Origin: Anaerolineales bacterium
GTDB taxonomy: Bacteria; Chloroflexota; Anaerolineae; Anaerolineales; DRMV01
Assembly: GCA_026985785.1 (NCBI GenBank)
Contig: JALSPT010000255.1
Coordinates: forward strand, 1 to 22,470
Direction: 5' to 3'
DNA: 22,470 nucleotides
This document shows positions 17,482-22,470 of this stretch, piece after piece. Below the pieces are notes generated by a model, which was not told the origin of the DNA, searched no databases, and worked only from the letters and a program-made list of their open reading frames with translations. Both the position numbers and the translations under genes were made by a program. The stretch's first letter is position 1; each line of letters starts with the position of its first letter.

Positions 17482-17516
17482 GTGGCAAACCAGGGGAAAT
17501 ATTGTACACTATAAAT
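17482..17516. promoter_or_regulatory. AT-rich divergent promoter region, tlyA / SWIM gene
   Basis: Minus strand: a -10 TACAAT (17506-17501) suits tlyA, but its -35 is poor. Plus strand: GTGGCA (17482-17487), 17 bp, TACACT (17505-17510), or TATAAA at 17510, could serve the SWIM gene. The two -10 elements overlap, so the promoters may compete. Confidence 0.45.
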
Positions 17517-17532
17517 GGTGAGGAAATGCGCC

Positions 17533-18045
17533 ATGAATTTACCAACCCTGGAAGAAGAGACGATCATGGCATGGACAGGCCAGGCCGCCTACAAAAGGGG
17601 GCAACAGTACGCGCAAGAAGGGCGCGTGCTGCACCCCCGGCGGGAAGGCAACGTCCTGCTGGCATTGTGTCAAGGGCAGGCGGTGGAGCCGTACCGCGTG
17701 CGGGTGCGGTTGGGCGGCGAAGAAGGCATCCTTTCGGCACGCTGCACCTGCCCTGTGGGCGCAGAAGGGCGCTGCAAGCACGTCGCTGCGGTTTTGATAC
17801 TGTGGCGCGAACGCCCCCATGCCTTTCGCCCATTGCCTTCGCTGGCTGAGGAACTGGCAAGGTGGCCGAAAAAAGCCCTGATTGACCTGGTGCTGCGGAT
17901 GATCGAACGGGAGCCGGACCTGCGGGAAATGGTGTATTTTCCTTTCCAAAGTCCTTCATCCAACCACCCCGCGCCACAGCAAGGCGCTTTCCACGCTCAA
18001 AGCAAAAGGGAGAGCGGCAAAAACACCCCTTCCCAATCACCTTGA
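17533..18045 (+). CDS. Small SWIM zinc-finger protein
   Basis: 170 residues from the ATG at 17533 (TGAGGA about 8 bases upstream; ATG 17515 is an alternative). Residues 71-83 read CTCPVGAEGRCKH, an exact CxCx7CxH SWIM zinc finger; preceding residues (WTGQAAYKRGQQYAQEGRV) match the YxRGxxYxxxGxV lead-in seen in SWIM proteins. SWIM domains bind DNA or proteins and usually accompany SNF2 helicases or other large proteins; here the finger stands alone. The tail (about 140-170) is polar and low in complexity. It is divergent from tlyA, and the promoter of the next operon begins at its stop codon. Role unknown. Confidence 0.8.
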   Translation: MNLPTLEEETIMAWTGQAAYKRGQQYAQEGRVLHPRREGNVLLALCQGQAVEPYRVRVRLGGEEGILSARCTCPVGAEGRCKHVAAVLILWRERPHAFRPLPSLAEELARWPKKALIDLVLRMIEREPDLREMVYFPFQSPSSNHPAPQQGAFHAQSKRESGKNTPSQSP

Positions 18046-18070
18046 CTTACCTTCTGCCTTGTGCTACATT
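18042..18070 (+). promoter_or_regulatory. Sigma-70 type promoter of the Roadblock-V4R-regulator operon
   Basis: -35 TTGACT (18042-18047), 17-bp spacer, -10 TACATT (18065-18070). The -35 overlaps the stop codon of the SWIM gene. The expected start near 18077 gives a leader of about 48 bases before the GTG at 18125. Confidence 0.78.
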
Positions 18071-18124
18071 ATCAGTAGTCCTCCCTTGTCGTGCATTCCA
18101 CAGCAGCAGAAAGGAGAGCAAACC

Positions 18125-18499
18125 GTGACCGCAACCTCTCGCACCCAAAAGTTGGTGGAACGCCTCCGCGACCTGCAAGCATCGTCGCCGGACATCGAAG
18201 CATCGGCTATTGTAAGCGTGGATGGCTTGACCATTGCATCCGCGCTCCCCCAGGGCATCGAAGAAGACCGCGTGTCGGCCATGTCGGCTGCCATGCTCTC
18301 GCTGGGTGAACGCATTGCCTCCGAACTGGGGCGGGGATCTCTGGAACAGGTTTACATCAAAGGCGGTCAAGGCTATGTCGTCCTGATGGCCGTGGGCGAA
18401 GAAGCCGTACTGACCGCTTTGGCGCGCCAGCAAGCCAAACTGGGATTGATCTTCCTCGACATGCGCCGCGCAGCCGAAGACATCGCCAAGTTACTGTAA
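18125..18499 (+). CDS. Roadblock/LC7 domain protein
   Basis: 124 residues; GTG start at 18125 with AAGGAGAG about 6 bases upstream (the frame opens earlier at 18059 but inside the promoter). Seen: IEASAIVSVDGLTIASALP, then a helix (MSAAMLSLGERIASELGRG) and EQVYIKGGQGYVVLMAVGEEAVLTALA, the alpha/beta pattern of Roadblock/LC7 (MglB-like) proteins. These form dimers and regulate small GTPases or serve as signalling adaptors. No MglA-type GTPase is in the window, so the partner may be the V4R protein or the response regulator that follow. Confidence 0.9.
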   Translation: MTATSRTQKLVERLRDLQASSPDIEASAIVSVDGLTIASALPQGIEEDRVSAMSAAMLSLGERIASELGRGSLEQVYIKGGQGYVVLMAVGEEAVLTALARQQAKLGLIFLDMRRAAEDIAKLL

Positions 18500-18523
18500 C
18501 CATCTGCCAACGGAGGCCATCCA

Positions 18524-19162
18524 ATGGAACCCATTCCCGAGAGCGGCTATTATTACCCCAACAAAATTGCGCGCATCATCCTGGAAGCGCTGGAAGATGT
18601 GATGGGGAAAAACGGCTTGAACGCTATTCTGAACCTGGCGCACCTTTCCCATCTGATCAACAACTTTCCACCCAACAACCTGGAAAAATCCTTCGATTTT
18701 GCCTATGTGTCCGCGCTCAACCTGGCGCTGGAAGAGATGTACGGACCGCGCGGCGGGCGCGGTCTGGCACTGCGCGCCGGACGCGCAGCCTTCGCCGAGG
18801 GGCTGCGCAACTTCGGCGCGTTGGCCGGCGTGGGCGATCTGGCCTTCAAAGTGCTTCCTCTCCAGGCCAAATTGCGCATCGGCCTGCCCGCGATGGCCAA
18901 GATCTTCAGCCAAGTCAGTGACCAGGTGACCACGGTCGAAGAAAGAGAGCACGATATCATCTATACCATCCACCGCTGCCCGGTCTGCTGGGGACGACAA
19001 GGCACCACCGACAAACCCGTCTGTTACATGGCCGTAGGGCTGCTACAGGAAGGGTTGAAGTGGGTCTCAGGCGGGAGCGAGTTCCGCGTCAATGAATCCA
19101 AATGCATCGCTAAAGGGGACGAAGTGTGCGAATTTGTCATCCAAAAAGAGCCCATCGGCTAA
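18524..19162 (+). CDS. V4R domain protein, probable ligand or redox sensor
   Basis: 212 residues; ATG at 18524 with GGAGG 7 bases before it. The C-terminal half (about 130-208) fits a V4R (4-vinyl reductase) domain, ending in the pattern ESKCIAKGDEVCEFVIQ with C194 and C202; C152, C155 (HRCPVCWG) and C167 add a possible metal or redox site. The N-terminal half (YYYPNKIARIILEALEDVMG) is helical and resembles the lead-in seen in other V4R sensors. V4R domains are thought to bind small hydrophobic molecules and often feed two-component systems. Placed between a Roadblock gene and a response regulator, it is likely the sensory part of one module. Ligand unknown. Confidence 0.78.
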   Translation: MEPIPESGYYYPNKIARIILEALEDVMGKNGLNAILNLAHLSHLINNFPPNNLEKSFDFAYVSALNLALEEMYGPRGGRGLALRAGRAAFAEGLRNFGALAGVGDLAFKVLPLQAKLRIGLPAMAKIFSQVSDQVTTVEEREHDIIYTIHRCPVCWGRQGTTDKPVCYMAVGLLQEGLKWVSGGSEFRVNESKCIAKGDEVCEFVIQKEPIG

Positions 19163-19175
19163 AAAGAGGCTTGCC

Positions 19176-20024
19176 GTGGACAACAAGCAGCACCGGTTGC
19201 TGATCATCGAAGACGACCTGGACGTCGCAGAAATGCTGACGTCCTATTTTCGCGTCCAGGGCTATGAGGTGCAAACCGCCAACTGGGGAGAAGACGGCGT
19301 ACGAGCCTGTCAGGTCTCCCCACCCGATCTGGTCATTCTGGACATCCGCCTACCCGACATCGACGGTTATCAGGTGGCAGAACGCCTGCGCTCCAATGTC
19401 CGCACCTCCCGCATCCCCATCATCTTCCTTACCGAGAAACGCGACCGCAGCGATCGGCTGAAAGGGCTCAAACTGGGTGCCGACGACTACATCACCAAAC
19501 CTTTCGACATCCAGGAACTGCGGCTGCGGGTGCGCAACGCGTTGCGGCGGGCATCGATCGGGCCGGTGACCAACCCGGTGACCGAGCTGCCCGAAGGCGC
19601 GCTGGTGGACGAATACCTCCGGGAACTGCTCGACAGCAAACAGGAATGGATCGCGCTGCTGGTATCTATTCAAAACCTGGACGCTTTTCGCGAACGTTAC
19701 GGGTTCGTCACCTCGGATGACGTCCTGCGAGCCATCAGCCGCATGCTGCAAAACGCCGTCAAAGATGCAGGCTCCGGCCAGGATTTCATCGGCCACCTCG
19801 CATCGACCGACTTTCTCATCATTACCACGCCGCCCCACACCAACGCCATCCGAGAACGAATCGAAACTCGTCTGGGGCAGGCGCTGGATTACTTCTATCC
19901 CCTTCGCGACCGCATTCGAGAAGATTTCGGCAATCGCAAACTGGCGCTACGCATCGCCGAAGTACACTCCTCCCACGGCCCCTTCCAAGACATCAACAGC
20001 CTAAAAGACGCTTTTCGGCAATAA
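19176..20024 (+). CDS. Response regulator with degenerate GGDEF-like output domain
   Basis: 282 residues from a GTG at 19176 (AAGAGG 6 bases upstream); the earlier in-frame ATG at 19092 would overlap the V4R gene by 71 bases. The receiver domain (about 7-122) is complete: acidic pocket E12/D13/D14, phospho-acceptor D56 (LVILDIRLPD), T86 and K108 (ITKPF). The C-terminal domain (about 155-282) follows the GGDEF fold order (NLDAFRERYGF, DDVLRAISRML), but where RxGGDEF should be it has GHLASTDFLIIT (206-217). Active diguanylate cyclase function is therefore unlikely; a binding or regulatory role is inferred. No histidine kinase is encoded in the window. The stop is 3 bases before the glycosyltransferase start. 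Confidence 0.87.
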   Translation: MDNKQHRLLIIEDDLDVAEMLTSYFRVQGYEVQTANWGEDGVRACQVSPPDLVILDIRLPDIDGYQVAERLRSNVRTSRIPIIFLTEKRDRSDRLKGLKLGADDYITKPFDIQELRLRVRNALRRASIGPVTNPVTELPEGALVDEYLRELLDSKQEWIALLVSIQNLDAFRERYGFVTSDDVLRAISRMLQNAVKDAGSGQDFIGHLASTDFLIITTPPHTNAIRERIETRLGQALDYFYPLRDRIREDFGNRKLALRIAEVHSSHGPFQDINSLKDAFRQ

Positions 20025-20027
20025 ATC

Positions 20028-20777
20028 GTGCGCCTGACACTCATCCTGCCTACCTACAACGAAGCGGAAAACCTGCCCCGGCTGGTTTCCGCTTTGTTTG
20101 CTTTGCCGCTGGACATCCGCCTGCTGGTGGTCGACGACAACAGCCCCGACGGCACGGGCCGTGTAGCCGAACAACTGAAAGCCCAACACCCCGACCGCTT
20201 GGACGTCCTCCACCGCAAAGCCAAAGAAGGCCTCGGCCCGGCTTACATCGCCGGTTTTCGTCATGTGCTAGCAACCCAGACCGACGCCGAGGCCATCGGG
20301 CAAATGGACGTCGACTTTTCCCACCCGCCAGAAGCGCTACAGCGCATGGCCGCTTTGCTGGAAGCGGACACCGCGGACATTGTGATCGGCTCCCGTTACG
20401 TTCCAGGCGGCAGCGTGGATCGGGAATGGCCGCTTTACCGCAAAGCCCTCTCGGCTTTCGGCAACTTCTACGCGCGCAATATCCTGCGCGTCCCGCTCCG
20501 CGATATCACGGGGGGCTACCGCTTGTGGAAACACGCCGCGCTGGCCGCCCTGCCGTTGGAGCAAATCCACGCCCGAGGCTATCTTTTCCAGGTGGAAATG
20601 GCTTACATGGCCTATCGGCTGGGTTTCCGCTTTGCCGAAGTGCCCATCTACTTTCAAGAGCGGACGTGGGGGACCTCGAAAATGTCGTTCCGCATCCAAC
20701 TCGAAGCCGCCATCGGGGTGTGGCTATTGCGCTGGCGGCACCGCCGCCTGTCCCCCAAAGCGCAAAAGCGCCTCTAA
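20028..20777 (+). CDS. Polyprenol-phosphate mannosyltransferase (Dpm1-like, GT2)
   Basis: 249 residues, the normal length of soluble Dpm1-type enzymes. Seen: LILPTYNEAENLP (5-17), VVDDNSPDGT (34-43, nucleotide-sugar binding), the DxD site MDVDFSHPP (93-101), GSRYVPGG (121-128) and ITGGYRLWK farther on. Family reaction: GDP-mannose (or UDP/GDP-sugar) plus polyprenyl phosphate to polyprenyl-phosphate-sugar at the membrane surface, donor for glycan or protein glycosylation. There is no C-terminal membrane domain. The GTG start follows the regulator stop by 3 bases with no ribosome site, so translation is likely coupled. The exact sugar is not certain. Confidence 0.9.
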   Translation: MRLTLILPTYNEAENLPRLVSALFALPLDIRLLVVDDNSPDGTGRVAEQLKAQHPDRLDVLHRKAKEGLGPAYIAGFRHVLATQTDAEAIGQMDVDFSHPPEALQRMAALLEADTADIVIGSRYVPGGSVDREWPLYRKALSAFGNFYARNILRVPLRDITGGYRLWKHAALAALPLEQIHARGYLFQVEMAYMAYRLGFRFAEVPIYFQERTWGTSKMSFRIQLEAAIGVWLLRWRHRRLSPKAQKRL

Positions 20778-20783
20778 AGAAAA

Positions 20784-20822
20784 AAGCGGACGGGAGGATA
20801 ACCTCCCGTCCGCTTGGGTTTT
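20784..20822. terminator. Strong bidirectional intrinsic terminator
   Basis: A perfect 14-bp stem (20784-20797 with 20802-20815) closed by the 4-base loop ATAA. TTTT follows on the plus strand after GGG, and a longer T-rich run (TTTTTTCTTT counting the stem end) follows on the minus strand. It serves the glycosyltransferase on one side and the convergent transporter on the other. Confidence 0.95.
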
Positions 20823-20833
20823 GCGGCACGCCG

Positions 20834-22162
20834 TCAGGCCACGGCTTCTTGCAAGATCAGGTTTTCCTCCTCCTGGGCCACCCGCATCCCTTCTTCTTCA
20901 TCCACGCGGGTCAGCAAGTAACCGCCAACGATGAAGAACAAGACAATGGAAACGATACTCAGGCGGCTGCTGCCCATCAACTCGCCGACCACACCGAAGA
21001 CCAGAGGGCCCAAAATCCCGGCAAATTTGGCGCTGACGCTGAAAAAGCCAAAAAACTCCGCCGATTGGCTTTTGGGCACCATCTGGCTGAAGAGCGAGCG
21101 GCTCAACGCCTGGGAGCCCCCCTGCACCGTCGCGACGCCAAAGCCCAGCAGCCAAAAATGCCACGCCTGGCTCATGAAATATCCCCCCACCGAGATGAGC
21201 GCATACACGCCCAAAGTGATGTAGATCGCGCGCTTGGTGCCGATTTTGCCCGCCAGCCAGCCGAAGAAAAACGAAAACGGAATGCCCACGAACTGAATCA
21301 TCAACAGCGTGGCGATCAGCGTATTGGAATCGATGCCGATCTCGGTGCCGTAAATGGTGGCCATTTTGATGATCGTGCCAATGCCATCGTTGTAAAGCCA
21401 AAACGCCAACAAGAACTTCCACAATTCGTTGTAGCGGCGCACTTTGTGGAAAGTGTGCGCCAGCCGGCTAAAGCCTGCTTGCACAGGGTTCATCCCCACT
21501 TCATCCGCCAACACGCGCCGCTTGGGCTCCGGTACCCACTTCCAGAGGGGAATCATGAACACCAACCACCAGAGGGCCGTCAGCAGGAACGAAAGACGGG
21601 TGAAAAAGCCAACTTTCTCGTCGGGAGCCGTCATGATCAGCCCCAGACAAATCGCCAGCAGCAGCCCCCCGCCCAGATAGCCCATGGCGTACCCCGCCGC
21701 CGAGACCATGTCGCGCTCGTTTTCCGCTGCGACGTGCGGCAACAGGCCATCGTAAAAAACATTCGCTCCCGCAAAGCCAACGTTGCCGATGATGAAGAAG
21801 ATCGAGGCTTTCAACCAATCGCCGGTGTAAACCCCATAGAGCAACGCCGAGCCGAGAATGCCGACCAGGGCAAAACCGGTGAGGTATTTCTTCTTTGCGC
21901 CGCTGAAGTCGGCCATCGCGCCCACGATGGGGCTGATCAGCGCCACGATGAGCAAAGCCGCCGCCGTGGTGTAAGCCCAGTACACGGTGGCGTGGTTGCC
22001 CGGCAAGGTCTTCCCGGCCACTTTGTAATAATAGATCGGCAGGATGGACGACATCATGATCATCGGGAAGGCCGAGTTGGCCCAATCGTACATCGTCCAG
22101 CCAAAGACTTCTTTGCGTTTGAGCAATTGCCACAGGCTGGGGGGCTTAGAAGTTGCTTCCAT
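20834..22162 (-). CDS. MFS transporter, Atg22/UMF1 family
   Basis: 442 residues from the ATG at 22162, preceded by AGGAGG 9-10 bases upstream; an ATG 12 codons earlier lacks a site. About twelve hydrophobic helices. WTMYDWANSAFP (22-33) is the hallmark of the UMF1/Atg22-like MFS family, and VQGGSQALSRSLFSQMVP near residues 330-350 is also typical. Eukaryotic Atg22 effluxes amino acids from the vacuole; bacterial members have no firm substrate. The acidic C-terminus (DEEEG, QEEEN) is cytoplasmic. The gene is monocistronic, between its own promoter (22214-22241) and the shared terminator downstream. Confidence 0.92.
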   Translation of the reverse strand: MEATSKPPSLWQLLKRKEVFGWTMYDWANSAFPMIMMSSILPIYYYKVAGKTLPGNHATVYWAYTTAAALLIVALISPIVGAMADFSGAKKKYLTGFALVGILGSALLYGVYTGDWLKASIFFIIGNVGFAGANVFYDGLLPHVAAENERDMVSAAGYAMGYLGGGLLLAICLGLIMTAPDEKVGFFTRLSFLLTALWWLVFMIPLWKWVPEPKRRVLADEVGMNPVQAGFSRLAHTFHKVRRYNELWKFLLAFWLYNDGIGTIIKMATIYGTEIGIDSNTLIATLLMIQFVGIPFSFFFGWLAGKIGTKRAIYITLGVYALISVGGYFMSQAWHFWLLGFGVATVQGGSQALSRSLFSQMVPKSQSAEFFGFFSVSAKFAGILGPLVFGVVGELMGSSRLSIVSIVLFFIVGGYLLTRVDEEEGMRVAQEEENLILQEAVA

Positions 22163-22213
22163 GTGCTTGCTCCTCCTACCAACGGGATGGCACCCCACAA
22201 GGGACGCACCACT

Positions 22214-22241
22214 ATTGTATACGAAAACCCCCGTAAACCAA
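22214..22241 (-). promoter_or_regulatory. Promoter of the UMF1-type transporter gene
   Basis: Minus strand: -35 TTGGTT (22241-22236), 16-bp spacer, -10 TACAAT (22219-22214). It is embedded in the terminator of the upstream gene. The -10 equals that of zur. Confidence 0.6.
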
Positions 22242-22254
22242 GCGCGTTACGGGG
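22224..22254 (-). terminator. Intrinsic terminator of the pseudouridine synthase gene
   Basis: Minus strand: CCCCGTAA (22254-22247), a 10-base loop, TTACGGGG (22236-22229), then GTTTT. The 8-bp stem begins 7 bases past the stop codon. The T-run is short, so efficiency may be moderate. Confidence 0.72.
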
Positions 22255-22260
22255 CTCCCA

Positions 22261-22470
22261 TCACGACCAGCCCAACGCCCGGCGCAGACGGCGTGTTTCG
22301 CGCGCGGTCAAATAGCGCCATTGCCCAGGCCGGAGGCCAGCAACGGTCAACGGCCCTACCGCCCAGCGGAAAAGGCGCAACGTGGGCAAGCCCACCGCCG
22401 CCGTCATGTGCCGCACCTGGCGCTTCTTGCCCTCCCGGATGACAATTTGCAGCCACGTCGTCGGGGCGTG
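22261..22470 (-). CDS. RsuA/RluE-family pseudouridine synthase (C-terminal end only)
   Basis: The frame enters from the right edge and stops at TGA (22263-22261), giving the last 69 residues. WLQIVIREGKKRQVRHM (6-22), AAVGLPTLRLFRWAVGPL (24-41) and GLRPGQWRYLT (45-55) match the C-terminal part of RsuA/RluB/RluE/RluF enzymes, which convert uridine to pseudouridine in rRNA. The GLPTLRL and GPL...L.PGQWR pattern is closest to RluE (23S U2457), but the member cannot be fixed without the catalytic domain. An intrinsic terminator follows at once. Confidence 0.88.
   Translation of the reverse strand, partial: HAPTTWLQIVIREGKKRQVRHMTAAVGLPTLRLFRWAVGPLTVAGLRPGQWRYLTARETRRLRRALGWS

Noticed and set aside
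22218..22225. Fourth copy of the TATACGAA repeat
   Set aside because: Only 8 bases match, and they are explained by the -10 of the transporter promoter.
20426..22315. Long plus-strand open frame of 629 codons
   Set aside because: It lies antisense to the clear UMF1-type transporter and part of the glycosyltransferase; its product is Gln/His/Arg-rich with no family pattern, as expected from the reverse of GC-rich coding DNA.

Overview
The window looks like ordinary chromosome of a GC-rich bacterium, most likely a Chloroflexota member of the Anaerolineae type. The inference rests on gene content: a membrane PIN/TRAM protein, a Roadblock-V4R-response regulator set, and TPR plus caspase-like proteins beside housekeeping genes. 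Taxonomy cannot be proved from the window alone. I see no tRNA, rRNA, CRISPR array, prophage or insertion sequence, and no gene-free stretch longer than 300 bases. The longest, 3699-3940, holds only a leader and a weak hairpin.

Bases 1-3698 (minus strand) form a tight housekeeping cluster read as PIN/TRAM membrane protein, cysS, rlmB, then a metallo-beta-lactamase-fold hydrolase cut by the window edge. Bases 3941-7134 (minus strand) form a zinc-uptake operon read as zur (Fur family), znuA, znuC, znuB. It has a clear promoter (TTGACA, 17 bp, TACAAT) and, just downstream of the -10, a 7-1-7 palindrome that fits a Fur/Zur operator. The zur-znuA junction contains short repeats and hairpins that seem to have rewritten the end of one gene and the start of the other. 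One of those repeats also occurs at the end of rlmB.

Bases 7233-15425 (plus strand) hold the most interesting unit: a 107-residue protein with two membrane helices, a 1709-residue TPR protein, and an 872-residue protein joining a TPR-like N-terminus, a Pro-rich hinge and a gingipain/caspase-like (clan CD, C25-like) protease domain with a visible His-Cys pair. No signal peptide is seen on the two large proteins, so an intracellular scaffold-protease pair is the simplest reading. Its function is unknown.

Bases 15403-17459 (minus strand) encode TlyA (rRNA 2'-O-methyltransferase) translationally coupled to an MFS transporter, which runs tail-to-tail into the protease gene. A small SWIM zinc-finger protein is divergent from tlyA. 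From 18042 a second strong promoter drives a Roadblock/LC7 protein, a V4R-domain protein, a response regulator with a degenerate GGDEF-like output domain, and a dolichol-phosphate-mannose-synthase-like glycosyltransferase. This run ends at a strong bidirectional terminator (20784-20822). Beyond it lie a convergent Atg22/UMF1-type MFS transporter and the 3' end of an RsuA/RluE-family pseudouridine synthase gene, both on the minus strand.
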